Origin: an uncultured bacterium
Lineage (GTDB): Bacteria; Planctomycetota; Phycisphaerae; Phycisphaerales; UBA1924
Assembly (NCBI GenBank): GCA_903834785.1
Contig: CAILKP010000135.1
Span: forward strand, 1 to 43,384
Length of the DNA: 43,384 bases
Reading direction: 5' to 3'
Both the position numbers and the translations under genes were made by a program. Below, one piece after another: positions 28,186-38,829 of this stretch. Within the stretch, counting starts at the first letter, position 1. Every line of letters starts with the position of its first letter. A model generated the notes under the pieces. It was not told the origin of the DNA, ran no database searches, and saw only the letters and a program-made list of their open reading frames with translations.

Positions 28186-28220
28186 AAAAACAAACTCGGC
28201 ATCCGCGAAGGGATGCCGAG
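28186..28220 (-). terminator. Intrinsic terminator after atpH
   Basis: A perfect 10-bp stem CTCGGCATCC/GGATGCCGAG (28195-28220, loop of 6) is followed on the minus strand by TTTGTTTTTG. It lies ~60 bp past the atpH stop and closes the ATP synthase operon after the delta subunit. Confidence 0.9.
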
Positions 28221-28277
28221 AGAGGGAAGCAGGATTGAAATCGATCAGCACATGCGGCGATCACTGCATCGGCGTGC

Positions 28278-28889
28278 TCAGGCGAACACGCGCTCGGACG
28301 CGGCGCGAACAGCCGGGAGGCCATTCTCGGTGAGCGTCTGCGCAACCTTGCGCAGGCGGCTCTGCAGAGAAGCGTCGATGAGCTTGTCACCGATCTGCAG
28401 GCGGATGCCGCCGAGCATGGCTGGCTCAACCTTGGCGGTCATGATCGGCTCGCGACCCAAGCGGGCTTGGATCTGGCCGCGGAGGGTGGAGAGCTGGCCC
28501 TCATCCAGGCCGCGGGCGGTGAAGACGGTGACCTCGACGCGGCCGGCGGCTTCCTGCTGGGCCTTGTCGTAGGCGCGGGCGATCTGGGCGAGGTGGCCCA
28601 GGCGGCCCTTGTCGTTGAGCAGCAGGATGAAGTGCTGCAGCAGCGGGTCGAACTGCGAGGCGAGGATCTTCTGCAGCGAGGCCTTCTTGGCCTTGGCGGC
28701 GATGATGCGTGAGGACAGGAACTCGCGCATGCCGGGGTTGGAAGCCGAGAGCCCGGCCATGGCGGCGATCTGCTCGCCGATGAGCAGGACCTTCTCGTTG
28801 CCGCCCTGCTTGTGGGCCAGCTCGTAGAGGCTGCGGGCGTAGGTCATCGCGACTTCGTCGAGCTCGGTGGTGATGCTGCTGCTGGCCAT
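28278..28889 (-). CDS. atpH: ATP synthase F1 subunit delta
   Basis: 203 residues from ATG 28889. Delta (OSCP type) sits on top of F1 and holds it to the peripheral b stalk. The family pattern is clear: an N-terminal helical domain starting AMTYARSLYELAHKQG, a central FDPLLQHFILLLNDKGRLGHLAQI, and the C-terminal AMLGGIRLQIGDKLIDASLQSRL. Length is slightly above the usual ~180. It is the last gene of the operon, 76 bp after atpF, and is followed by a strong terminator rather than by atpA. Confidence 0.93.
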   Translation of the reverse strand: MASSSITTELDEVAMTYARSLYELAHKQGGNEKVLLIGEQIAAMAGLSASNPGMREFLSSRIIAAKAKKASLQKILASQFDPLLQHFILLLNDKGRLGHLAQIARAYDKAQQEAAGRVEVTVFTARGLDEGQLSTLRGQIQARLGREPIMTAKVEPAMLGGIRLQIGDKLIDASLQSRLRKVAQTLTENGLPAVRAASERVFA

Positions 28890-28965
28890 GAGGAGGTGCC
28901 GGTGAGAGTCGAGGTCGGGGCGGGAAGCGGAACGGGGAGACGGGGGATGGGAGGGCGGGCCAAAC

Positions 28966-29535
28966 TTAGTTGCGGCTGGTCAGCGAGGAGACGGCCTCCT
29001 GGGCCAGACGCAGGTTGTCGGGCGTGCCGACCTCACGCTCCAGGACCTTGCTGGCGACCTGGGTGGCGATGCTGGCGGCGGCGGAGTAAACATCGGCCAG
29101 GGCCTGCTTCTTGGCGGCCTCGATGTCAGCCAGGACCTTGGCCTTCATCTGGCCGAGTTCAACGTCGGCCTTGGCCTTCATCTCAGCGGCCTGGGCCATC
29201 TGCTGCTGGCGGGCGGTCTCGAGCATGCGCTGGGCCTCGGCACGGGCATCGGCCAGGGCCTTGTTGTACTGCTCGAGCTGGGCCTTGGCCTGGGCCTGGG
29301 CGGCCTCGGCGGCCTCGATGGACTCGCGGATCTTGCTCTCGCGGTCCTTAAGGCCCTTGAGGATCTTGGGCCACACGACGGTGCCGAGCACGGTCGCGGA
29401 GATGAGGAACACGGTCACCGCGGCGATCGAGGTGACGAGACCTTCCTGCAGCGTGGGGATCGGGCTGTCCTTGCCTTCGGCGGCGAGGGCGAGAGTCGGC
29501 GTCAGCCAGAGCGAAATCGTCGCGAGGGTGCGCAT
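28966..29535 (-). CDS. atpF: ATP synthase F0 subunit b
   Basis: 189 residues from ATG 29535. It forms the peripheral stalk: one membrane helix (SIAAVTVFLISATVLGTVVWPKIL) and then a long charged coiled coil rich in Ala, Lys, Glu and Gln. The N-terminus MRTLATISLWLTPTLALAAEG looks like a cleavable signal peptide before the true anchor, unlike the short periplasmic start of the E. coli protein. An open frame upstream to 29625 covers the intercistronic hairpin and is not used. It follows atpE by 108 bp. Confidence 0.9.
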   Translation of the reverse strand: MRTLATISLWLTPTLALAAEGKDSPIPTLQEGLVTSIAAVTVFLISATVLGTVVWPKILKGLKDRESKIRESIEAAEAAQAQAKAQLEQYNKALADARAEAQRMLETARQQQMAQAAEMKAKADVELGQMKAKVLADIEAAKKQALADVYSAAASIATQVASKVLEREVGTPDNLRLAQEAVSSLTSRN

Positions 29536-29597
29536 GGTGGCTCGTTTCAAAGGGGTCAGAGTCAAAGGAAAGGGGACAGGAACAAACGGAACAAAGC

Positions 29598-29623
29598 GGT
29601 TCCGGCCCGTCAGGGCCGGAACC
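29598..29623 (-). other. Intercistronic hairpin between atpE and atpF
   Basis: GGTTCCGGCCC and GGGCCGGAACC form a perfect 11-bp stem with a 4-nt loop, 20 bp after the atpE stop. On the minus strand it is followed by the mildly T-rich GCTTTGTTCCGTTTG. It could act as a leaky terminator or as a block to 3' exonucleases, raising atpE mRNA above atpF. Confidence 0.7.
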
Positions 29624-29643
29624 ACGAAAATCAGCGATCTGAC

Positions 29644-31048
<1,405 letters not shown>

Positions 31049-31052
<4 letters not shown>

Positions 31053-31558
31053 CGCAAAGTCTCCCCGGCAGAGTGGGTGGCGGCATGCCCCCCGACCCCG
31101 GAGTTAGTGGTAAACGGCTTGGAAGCCAGCGGCACAGCGTGCCGCGGAAGGTAACGGTTCATGATCAGCGTCTCGACGATGAGGACGAGCACGCCGGCGA
31201 CCAGGAATGACTGCCAGAAAGCGGCCTTGGGCAGTGCCAGAGCCGTGTAGAGAGCAAAACCGAGCCCCAGTCCGACGAACAGACGGATGCCGGCGCACGC
31301 CATGATGGCCGCGGGCAGCTTTTGCCGGTCGTCGCGGGCGATCATAAAGAAGGCCCCGAGCCCCAGCGAGCCGGAGACGAGCACCGACAGCGGGCCAACC
31401 ACCGCGGCGGTGATGAACGGCTGATCGAGGGTCGTGTTGCTCTGTGCCGCGGCCAGATGCAGGATGAAGGGCACCAACGAGCCCATCAGGCACGAAGCCA
31501 CCAGCGCCGCGATCAGCGACTTGGTGGGAAACGCGTCTTTGGGAGCCGATGGGACCAT
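31049..31558 (-). CDS. AtpI-like four-helix membrane protein
   Basis: 169 residues from ATG 31558. Four hydrophobic segments are seen (LIAALVASCLMGSLVPFIL; FITAAVVGPLSVLVSGSLGLGAFFM; IRLFVGLGLGFALYTAL; FLVAGVLVLIVETLIM). It lies directly upstream of atpB with a 4-nt ATGA overlap, the position of AtpI, an assembly or cation-supply factor for the c-ring in other operons. Sequence similarity to AtpI is not obvious, so the name rests on size, topology and place. The frame extends upstream to 31750, but the start at 31558 removes a non-hydrophobic region that overlaps the promoter gap (31559-31772). Confidence 0.7.
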
Positions 31559-31772
31559 GCAACGAGAAGCGGACGGAGACACGAAAGAGTCAGACGTGTG
31601 ACGAGCCGCCTCGGTCGGGTCCGGTTTGGGCCTTGCGAAACGGGGCCAAGGATAGCCGCTTTGCCTGACAAGGTGAACAAACGGAGCTTGTCTGTTGATG
31701 GGCAAACCCGACGGAAAAACCATCGCACCTGCATACATTCTGCATATCACTGTTGCGGCGGCCAGGATCTCT

Positions 31773-32396
31773 CTAAATGTCCTGCTCGAAGGCCTCGGTC
31801 AGCTCGCCGACGAGCTGCCGCAGGCGCTTGGTGACGCGGCTTTTGGCGACGTAGACCTGCTCGACGCTCATCTTGGCCTGGGTGGCAACCTCGGCGGCGG
31901 GGACGTTGCGAAGGGCGACGAGCTCGAAGGCCAGGAGGGTGCGGTCGTCGATGGCGGCCTCATCGCGGAGCATGCTCATGGCGCGGGAGAGGATCTCGCG
32001 GTCGCGCTCGTCGGTCCAGATGGTGCGAAGCTCGGGCTCACCGGCAACCTCGGCCAGCAGGGTCTCGCCGGCGGCAGGACGCTCGGCGGCTCTGCCGCTG
32101 CGGCGGAGAACCTGGAGCGTGGCCCGCTGGGCGATACCCAGGATCCAGGAGCTCAGACGGCCTTTGTTTCGGTCGTAACGGCCCTGCTTGTACGCCAGAA
32201 CGAACTCGGTGAGCGTCTGCTGGGCAACATCCTCGGCGTCGCTCTCACTTGCACCCAGCCGCCGGGCCAGCGCGGCGATGACGCGGCGATAGCGGAACTC
32301 GACCTGCGACCACGCCGGCTGATTGGCCGTATCGCGCAAGGCATCGAGCAGCGCGGTGGTGGTTTGGGTTGTCCAGACTGGCGGCGAGGAGGTCAC
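31773..32396 (-). CDS. ECF-like RNA polymerase sigma factor
   Basis: 207 residues from GTG 32396, with GGAG ~10 nt upstream. Region 2 is visible as RYRRVIAALARRLGASESDAEDVAQQTLTEF and GRYDRNKGRLSSWILGIAQRATLQVLRR. Region 4 is a helix-turn-helix (LLAFELVALRNVPAAEVATQAKMSVEQVYVAKSRVTKRLRQLV). No anti-sigma gene is adjacent. The start chosen here excludes an upstream stretch running into the REP unit at 32462-32565, which therefore lies in the promoter region. The gene is co-directional with the ATP synthase operon but separated by 214 bp. Confidence 0.85.
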   Translation of the reverse strand: MTSSPPVWTTQTTTALLDALRDTANQPAWSQVEFRYRRVIAALARRLGASESDAEDVAQQTLTEFVLAYKQGRYDRNKGRLSSWILGIAQRATLQVLRRSGRAAERPAAGETLLAEVAGEPELRTIWTDERDREILSRAMSMLRDEAAIDDRTLLAFELVALRNVPAAEVATQAKMSVEQVYVAKSRVTKRLRQLVGELTEAFEQDI

Positions 32397-32461
32397 GGGA
32401 CGGGCACTCCGATCGCAGAACGGTAGTCGTTGGATGTACCACGGCACGGGTACGACGAGTC

Positions 32462-32565
32462 GTGCCACAACTCCTCGTCGCTTTGGACGAGGCGTTGTGT
32501 GCTTCACCAGACCACAACGCACAACCCCCGCCGCGGAGGGGAGGAACCGGCAGGAGTTGTGGCAC
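32462..32565. repeat. REP unit 1 (palindromic, cloverleaf-capable)
   Basis: 104 bp bounded by GTGCCACAACTCCT and its perfect inverted copy AGGAGTTGTGGCAC. Inside are hairpins CCTCGTC/GACGAGG, GCGTTGTG/CACAACGC and a GCCG-type stem. It differs from the downstream units in the second stem (GCGTTGTG rather than GGGGTTGTG). It lies between the divergent sigma factor and transposase genes, 34 bp before the transposase start. Confidence 0.9.
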
Positions 32566-32599
32566 GTTGCGAGGCGAGAGCCCTTCTATTCTCTGTCGC

Positions 32600-33214
32600 A
32601 TGGAGCGGTCGCAGGATTCGTATCGCACGATGGATCGTCGCAACTTCGGTCTTGCGCGGTTCCTGACGTTTTCCTGCGAACAGCGACTCCCCCTGTTTGG
32701 TTCCGCCGCCCTTCGCGACTATTTCCGTAGCAAGCTTGCCGAGAGCCAGCAGGAACACGATTTCAAGCTCCTTGCCTGGGTTCTGATGCCGGAACACGTG
32801 CATCTCCTCATCGTCCCTGGCAGCACCCCGGTCACCCGGCTGCTCAGTTCCTTGAAAACGAAAGTGAGCATGGGGATTCTGACTCGCTGGAAACAGATCG
32901 ATGCCCCGATTCTGCCCAAACTGAGGCGGCCCGACGGTGCGGCACGCTTCTGGCAGACGGGCGGCGGGTTCGACCGCAACGTGCGGGATCGCGGCGAGTT
33001 GGTCGAGACCATCACGTACATTCACAACAACCCGGTCAAACGTGGCCTGGTGCTTCGGCCCATCGACTGGGAATGGTCCTCCGCAGCAGTGTACCACCAG
33101 CGGGATACCCGTCCGCCATCGGTGGACCTCACACCGGAGAGCCAACTGCTCGAGGACATCTGCAGGATTGAGACCCGTAAGTGGGGATACAAACCGATTG
33201 AACCTGCCGAGTGA
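32600..33214 (+). CDS. REP-associated tyrosine transposase (RAYT, Y1/HUH family)
   Basis: 204 residues from ATG 32600. It belongs to the IS200/IS605-like Y1 transposase superfamily. The metal-binding HUH motif is H66-V67-H68 in LMPEHVHLLIVP. The catalytic tyrosine is Y140 in ITYIHNNPVKRGLV, followed by the family-typical WEWSSAAVYH. RAYTs are single-copy proteins that nick and join single-stranded REP sequences. The gene is flanked by REP units upstream (32462) and in a tandem array downstream (33241). All key residues are intact, so it is probably active. Confidence 0.93.
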   Translation: MERSQDSYRTMDRRNFGLARFLTFSCEQRLPLFGSAALRDYFRSKLAESQQEHDFKLLAWVLMPEHVHLLIVPGSTPVTRLLSSLKTKVSMGILTRWKQIDAPILPKLRRPDGAARFWQTGGGFDRNVRDRGELVETITYIHNNPVKRGLVLRPIDWEWSSAAVYHQRDTRPPSVDLTPESQLLEDICRIETRKWGYKPIEPAE

Positions 33215-33240
33215 AGGCCACGGGCCGCCTGCTCCGATTC

Positions 33241-33337
33241 GTGCCACAACTCCTGGTCGCTTTGGACGAGGGGTTGTGTGCTTCACCAGACCACAACGCA
33301 CAACCCCTGCCGGAGGAACCGGCAGGAGTTGTGGCAC
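33241..33337. repeat. REP unit 2
   Basis: 97 bp with the same 14-bp terminal inverted repeats, perfect in this copy. The first inner stem is damaged (CTGGTC against GACGAG). The second is GGGGTTGTG/CACAACCCC and the third CTGCCGG/CCGGCAG. It starts 27 bp after the transposase stop codon. Confidence 0.9.
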
Positions 33338-33392
33338 GGGGCAGAATCCTGCCTTTCCCTCTGGGCACTCGACAACGCCGGCCCGCCGATTC

Positions 33393-33489
33393 GTGCCACA
33401 ACTCCTCGTCGCTTTGGACGAGGGGTTGTGTACTTCACCAGACCACAACGCACAACCCCCGCCGGAGGAACCGGCAGGAGTTGTGGCAC
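33393..33489. repeat. REP unit 3
   Basis: 97 bp, 152 bp downstream of unit 2. All three inner stems can form; the third is shortened to GCCGG/CCGGC. The 55-bp spacers before and after are near-identical (differing at one position) and contain a GGCAG-aatc-CTGCC hairpin, so the tandem period includes the spacer. Confidence 0.9.
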
Positions 33490-33544
33490 GGGGCAGAATC
33501 CTGCCTTTCCCTCGGGGCACTCGACAACGCCGGCCCGCCGATTC

Positions 33545-33649
33545 GTGCCACAACTCCTCGTCGCTTTGGACGAGGGGTTGTGCTCTTCCCACGGGCCACA
33601 ACGCACAACCCCTGCCGGGGAGGGGAGGAACCGGCAGGAGTTATGGCAC
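33545..33649. repeat. REP unit 4
   Basis: 105 bp, again 152 bp after unit 3. The loop of the second stem differs (ctcttcccacggg for tgcttcaccaga) while the stem is kept, as expected if structure is selected. The third loop carries the same 8-nt insertion type (ggaggggag) as unit 1. The right outer arm has one change (TTATGGCAC). Confidence 0.9.
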
Positions 33650-33681
33650 GGGGGATGACTGTCCGATCGAGACGCGGTGGG

Positions 33682-34263
33682 TCACTTCCCATCCCGCAGC
33701 GGGAACGCGCGGACGATGCGGTACTCCGCGCCGCGCATGGTGGCGATGGACTCAACCAGATGCACCTCCCCCACTGCGATGCGGACCTGTTCTGCCACGT
33801 CCAGGGGCAGGTCAACATCCGGCGGGCTGGTGCCGGGTTCGTAGCGCAGCAGCGTCACGTGCGGCAGGAAGGGCGTGGTCTTCTTCTCACGCAGCACGGG
33901 GCGGATCAGCCGCGAGACCAGGCGACGGTGAATCTCCAGCAGCGTCGGCGGCTCGTCGGTCACCGCGGCCAGCAGCCGCGGTGTCTGCCGGCGGGGCAGG
34001 GTCATCAGCCGCTGCGTGCACAGTTCAAAGGCCCGCTGGCCGGCGACGGCCCGCTCGACGGACTCGTGAATCTCCGTCAGTTCGTTCTTGTGGCGGTCAC
34101 CCAAGAAGACCAGCGTCAGGTGCAGGTGGTCCTCGGCCACCAGCCGGTGGGCGGGCAGCAGACCATCGTGCAGCAGGCCTGGCCGATCCGGCGTGGCAAG
34201 CTCCGCCAGCCGTGCGGCAAGCTCGGGTGCCAGCATGATCGAGACAAAGAGTCGGTGGGCCAC
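33682..34263 (-). CDS. thpR: RNA 2',3'-cyclic phosphodiesterase (2H family)
   Basis: 193 residues from GTG 34263. 2H phosphoesterases hydrolyse 2',3'-cyclic phosphates at RNA ends and were first described as 2'-5' RNA ligases. The two catalytic H-x-T-L motifs are H48-L-T-L (DHLHLTLVFLG) and H135-V-T-L (FLPHVTLLRY). The open frame reaches an ATG at 34419 that would overlap the start of the opposing DUF1015 gene. The extra 52 residues are Arg/Pro-rich and exceed the family length, so the internal GTG is preferred. Shine-Dalgarno support is weak for either start. Confidence 0.85.
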   Translation of the reverse strand: MAHRLFVSIMLAPELAARLAELATPDRPGLLHDGLLPAHRLVAEDHLHLTLVFLGDRHKNELTEIHESVERAVAGQRAFELCTQRLMTLPRRQTPRLLAAVTDEPPTLLEIHRRLVSRLIRPVLREKKTTPFLPHVTLLRYEPGTSPPDVDLPLDVAEQVRIAVGEVHLVESIATMRGAEYRIVRAFPLRDGK

Positions 34264-34417
34264 GTCGTCGCGTTCCGGGCGGGTTGGCACGCCGCCGCAC
34301 CGGTGCGGCAGCAACGTGTCGAGGATACCAAGCTCGCACCGGGCATCTCGGCGGGGCTTCACACGCGCCGGCCTGCCTGCCGCGGTGCCATTTCGCGGCT
34401 TTGGGCTATCCTGCGGC

Positions 34418-35785
34418 ATGCCATCAGTTCACGCCTTTGCCCCGCTTCAGTACGCCAGCGCGATCGAGACCCGCCCGGGTGCTGCACCGTGCGACCTTTC
34501 CGCCGTCCTGGCCCCGCCGTACGACGTGCTGGATGCCGCCGGCAAGGCCAAACTGCTGGCCAAGAGCGACCGCAACATCGTCGCGGTGGACCTTCCCCAC
34601 CTGCCGGCCAAGGAGCTTGGCCCGGCGGAGTCCTATGCCGCGGCGGCGAAGCTGCTGAATGCCTGGCTGGCCGATGGCACGCTGAAGCGCCGGCCGGGTG
34701 ATGTGATGTTCGCGTATCGGCAGACGTTCGTCTCCAGCGGGGCGACCGTGCGCCGCTCGGGGATGATCTGCACGCTGGATGTTCGCCCGTTTGGTGCAGC
34801 ACCGGGTGGCGGCATCCTGCCGCACGAGCAGACATTCTCTGGCCCGAAGGAGGACCGGCTGGCGCTGATGCGGGCGACGGGCACGCAGCTGTCGCCGATC
34901 TTCGGCCTGCATGCAGATGAGCACGGCCAGGCGGCCCGCCTGATCATGAACACCTGCAACGCCCGGCCGTGCGACGCCACCGCCCGGACGGACGATGGCA
35001 CGCTGCACGAGATCTGGACCGTGCAGGATGAGCCCACCCTCGCCAGCTACCAGCGGGCCCTGGGCGGCGAGGATGTGTTCATCGCCGATGGCCACCACCG
35101 TTACAACACCGCGCTGAACTACCTGACCGAACTGGAAAAGACCGGCCCCGTCCCCGCCAATCACCCCGCACGCCGCTGCATGTTTGTGCTCATCTCCATG
35201 GCCGATCCCGGCTTGGTGATCTGGCCGACCCACCGCGTGCTTGGCGGCATGGCCGGCTACTCGCGTGATGCGTTCCTTGCCGCGGCGGGCCAGCACATCG
35301 TTGTTGAGCCGATCGCCGGCGGGCTTGAGGCAACGGCCTCGGCCATGGAGTCGCTGGCTGGTATGGGCGAGCGCCGCTTCGGTCTCTACGACATCGCCAG
35401 CGGGTACGGCTACGTGGCGATTCCCAGCTCACCGGACCCGCTCAAGGGCCGCTGCGGCGACAAGCCCAAGGCCTGGCGCGACCTGACTGTTGCGTTCGTC
35501 CAGCACGTGCTCGTCGAACAGATCTGCCAGCCCGTGCTCAACGGCGGCCAGCCGGTGACCTGGGCCTTCCCGCACACCATCGCGGAAGTGGCCGACATCG
35601 CCCGCGGCGGGCAGACCGGCGCTGGCGGTGGCAAGGGCTTTGTTCCGCAGCTCGCGGTGCTGGTGCGGCCGACGCCGCTGCAGGCCGTGCGGGACGTTTC
35701 CCGCGCCGGTGAACTCATGCCGCAGAAGAGCACGTTCTTCTATCCGAAGCTGGCCACGGGCCTGGCCCTGAACCCCCTGTCTTAA
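34418..35785 (+). CDS. DUF1015 family protein
   Basis: 455 residues from ATG 34418. The family is recognised from the N-terminal LAPPYDVL, the Y-R-Q-T-F and LPHEQTFSGPKEDRLALMRAT segments, the signature FIADGHHRYNTALNY and the C-terminal TFFYPKLATGL. DUF1015 proteins are widespread and cytosolic. They are sometimes annotated as SerB-cluster or HipA-like proteins, with no settled function. Codon use is C-ending, unlike the G-ending plus-strand genes in the left half of the window. It stands alone, probably ending at a weak terminator ~30 bp downstream. Confidence 0.9.
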   Translation: MPSVHAFAPLQYASAIETRPGAAPCDLSAVLAPPYDVLDAAGKAKLLAKSDRNIVAVDLPHLPAKELGPAESYAAAAKLLNAWLADGTLKRRPGDVMFAYRQTFVSSGATVRRSGMICTLDVRPFGAAPGGGILPHEQTFSGPKEDRLALMRATGTQLSPIFGLHADEHGQAARLIMNTCNARPCDATARTDDGTLHEIWTVQDEPTLASYQRALGGEDVFIADGHHRYNTALNYLTELEKTGPVPANHPARRCMFVLISMADPGLVIWPTHRVLGGMAGYSRDAFLAAAGQHIVVEPIAGGLEATASAMESLAGMGERRFGLYDIASGYGYVAIPSSPDPLKGRCGDKPKAWRDLTVAFVQHVLVEQICQPVLNGGQPVTWAFPHTIAEVADIARGGQTGAGGGKGFVPQLAVLVRPTPLQAVRDVSRAGELMPQKSTFFYPKLATGLALNPLS

Positions 35786-35813
35786 CACGACCGGCGTCGG
35801 AGCAGCGGGGCAG

Positions 35814-35834
35814 GCTGTGCTGCTGACAGCTTTT
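35814..35834 (+). terminator. Weak terminator after the DUF1015 gene
   Basis: GCTGT (35814-35818) and ACAGC (35826-35830) form a 5-bp stem with a 7-nt loop, followed by TTTT. An overlapping AGCAGC/GCTGCT pairing is an alternative. The remaining ~240 bp to the prepilin gene are AT-richer around 35835-35920 and probably hold its promoter; no clear -10/-35 pair was found. Confidence 0.35.
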
Positions 35835-36077
35835 CCACGTTTTGTTCGTATTTTGATCGGAATTTCACCTGCGACCCGGCGTCGATTGATCCGTGCTTTA
35901 CATTCTGTTCGCAACATGAAAGGACTGCTCAGGGGTGAACGCCCCCGCTCCGGCTAAACTTGACGCTGCGGGCTCCCTCTCGGCCAGCACCTCCTGTCGT
36001 CCTCTCCCTGGTCTTCTTTTCTCCGGTGCTGCGAACCGCCTTCGGGCCGCGGCCAATCCCGACTCCGAGACTGTCGC

Positions 36078-37151
<1,074 letters not shown>

Positions 37152-37249
37152 TGCCCGATCGCACACGGCGATTGCTCGACCGACGCTCCTTTGCCTGACG
37201 AACGCTCTCCTCCCACGCTCCCAACACCTTCCGCAAGGGCCTTGCCCCA

Positions 37250-37657
37250 GTGAAGCTCAATCAGCAGACAAAGCTTGTCGTGGCGGTCGCCATCTTCGCG
37301 ATTGCGTTCGGCATCTTCGCCATCCAGTTCCTCTTCCGAGGCAATGATGCCGCGGACTTCGCCAACGCCGTGGTCTGCATTGATGCGGACACGGGCGCCG
37401 TCGTCAAGGACTTCGTGCCGCCAGCGGGCAAGATGATGCCGTGGGAGGGCAAGGGCTACAAGTCGCTCTACGCCGCCGAACGTTGCTACTACACCAAGGA
37501 TGGCAAGGTGAAGTCCGAGCCCACCTACGTACTGGTCAAGCGACTGATGGGCAAGGATGAAGAGACGGTTTGCCCCGACTGCGGCCGGAAGGTCGTCCTC
37601 CGCAACCCCTCGCCGAGCATCGAACTCATCGAGCAGGCCCGCAAAGAGGGCCGCTGA
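37250..37657 (+). CDS. Small membrane-anchored protein with CPDC motif
   Basis: 135 residues from GTG 37250. One N-terminal membrane helix (LVVAVAIFAIAFGIFAIQFLF) anchors a soluble domain with C43, C79 and the pair C108-P-D-C111. These could bind one zinc ion outside the membrane. I do not recognise a family. It follows the prepilin-like gene and precedes a strong terminator, so the two probably form one unit, perhaps with related roles in a pseudopilus. Confidence 0.75.
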   Translation: MKLNQQTKLVVAVAIFAIAFGIFAIQFLFRGNDAADFANAVVCIDADTGAVVKDFVPPAGKMMPWEGKGYKSLYAAERCYYTKDGKVKSEPTYVLVKRLMGKDEETVCPDCGRKVVLRNPSPSIELIEQARKEGR

Positions 37658-37699
37658 GACCGCCAGACCCGCAGGTTCAGAAACTCGTGATCCCCTCTG

Positions 37700-37730
37700 A
37701 GTGCAGGCTATCCCGGCCTGCACTTTTCAT
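37700..37730 (+). terminator. Intrinsic terminator between convergent genes
   Basis: AGTGCAGGC (37700-37708) pairs perfectly with GCCTGCACT (37716-37724) around a 7-nt loop, followed by TTTcaTTT. It ends the prepilin/CPDC unit, and its T-tract overlaps the stop codon of lpxK on the other strand. Confidence 0.85.
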
Positions 37731-38785
37731 TTCATGTTGCTACCTGCTGCACCAGCCACCGCACCGGCAATCGTCTGCCGCAGCACCTCCCCGCCGCGCA
37801 CCACCTCCAGTTGCAGCACCGGCCGGTACACCTCACACGGCAACGCACCCGGCGCCAGCCGTGACAGCTTGGACCAGTCCTTCTCCGTCACCAGCAGCGC
37901 CTTGGCACCGCTGGAGGCAACCCGTTCGGCGAGCTTGGCCGCCGTTGCCGGGGCAAACGCGTCGTGGTCATCAAGCACCATCGATCCAACAAGCTTGCAG
38001 CGTCGCCCGGCCTCGGCGATAAACGCCTCCGGCCGGCCGATGGCGCACGCCGCGAACGTGGGCACCGCGGCCAACAGGCCCGCATCACCAGCCGCACCGT
38101 GCGAGTCCGTCAGCCCGGCCCACACATGCCGCACCATCACCCGTGGCCGGGGCAGCCCCGCCGGCAGGCGGCACGTCCAGTGCGTGCCCGCATCCACCGC
38201 GGTCAGCACCTCGGGCTCCGCGTGGGTCAGCACCACCAGCCCGGCGCGGGCCAGGCCGCTCAGCGGCTCACGCAGGTCCCCCGTCGGCAGCAGCCGCTCC
38301 GTTGTCAGGTCCACCCCTGCGTGCAGCAGCACCACATCCAGATCGCGGTGCAGCCGCCGATGCGCGAACCCATCATCAAGCACCACGCAGTCCATGGCAT
38401 CACGCTCGTCGCCCCGCAGCCCCGCCTGGTACAACTCAACTTGCTGCAGTCGATCCGCTCCCACCAGCACCGGCACGCCCGGCAGCAACCGACGATACTC
38501 CTCGGCCTCATCGCTGCGCCCCGCACCATCCGCCTTGTACCCGCGCATCGCAATCGCCGGGTGCCGCCCCATCTCCGCCAGCAGGCGGCAGGTCAGCATC
38601 ACCAGCGGCGTCTTGCCCGTGCCGCCGGTGGTCATGTTGCCGATGGAAATCACCGGGACGCTCGCCCGGCCCACACCCTGCCCGCGGTCAAAGGCCCGGT
38701 TCCTCCGCGCCACCACCAGTGCGTACAGCGGCTCAATCAGCGGGCCGATCAGGCGGCGTGTTGTGTTCCACGGGCGGTGCTGCAC
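37727..38785 (-). CDS. lpxK: Tetraacyldisaccharide 4'-kinase
   Basis: 352 residues from GTG 38785. LpxK phosphorylates the 4' position of the lipid A disaccharide at the inner membrane. An amphipathic/hydrophobic N-terminal stretch (LIGPLIEPLYALVVARRNR) is followed by the P-loop GNMTTGGTGKTP (GGTGKT at 54-59). AMRGYKADG, the VLDDGFAHRRLHRDLDVVLL motif and the C-terminal LVTEKDWSKL are conserved. With kdsB this indicates a lipid A pathway. It is the last gene of a likely four-gene minus-strand unit. Confidence 0.93.
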   Translation of the reverse strand: MQHRPWNTTRRLIGPLIEPLYALVVARRNRAFDRGQGVGRASVPVISIGNMTTGGTGKTPLVMLTCRLLAEMGRHPAIAMRGYKADGAGRSDEAEEYRRLLPGVPVLVGADRLQQVELYQAGLRGDERDAMDCVVLDDGFAHRRLHRDLDVVLLHAGVDLTTERLLPTGDLREPLSGLARAGLVVLTHAEPEVLTAVDAGTHWTCRLPAGLPRPRVMVRHVWAGLTDSHGAAGDAGLLAAVPTFAACAIGRPEAFIAEAGRRCKLVGSMVLDDHDAFAPATAAKLAERVASSGAKALLVTEKDWSKLSRLAPGALPCEVYRPVLQLEVVRGGEVLRQTIAGAVAGAAGSNMK

Positions 38786-38829
38786 GTGCGAGATGGTTGG
38801 TCACCCCCGTGCCCGGAGCAAACGCCCCC

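Larger units (their letters stand above)
33241..33649. repeat. Tandem REP array, 152-bp period
   Basis: Units 2, 3 and 4 start at 33241, 33393 and 33545, exactly 152 bp apart, each 97-105 bp followed by a 55-bp spacer where complete. Frames running through the array on both strands are repeat artefacts. The array fills most of the gap between the transposase and thpR genes. Confidence 0.92.

Noticed and set aside
33241..33649. CRISPR array
   Set aside because: Repeat units are ~100 bp, strongly palindromic, with near-identical 55-bp spacers; no cas genes nearby.
34261..34420. Overlapping head-to-head start codons of thpR and the DUF1015 gene in one CATG
   Set aside because: Depends on an over-long thpR start; the internal GTG at 34263 gives the normal family length.
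33211..34701. 496-codon plus-strand frame through the REP array
   Set aside because: Open only because the 152-bp repeats lack stops in this frame; runs antisense to thpR and into DUF1015 out of frame.
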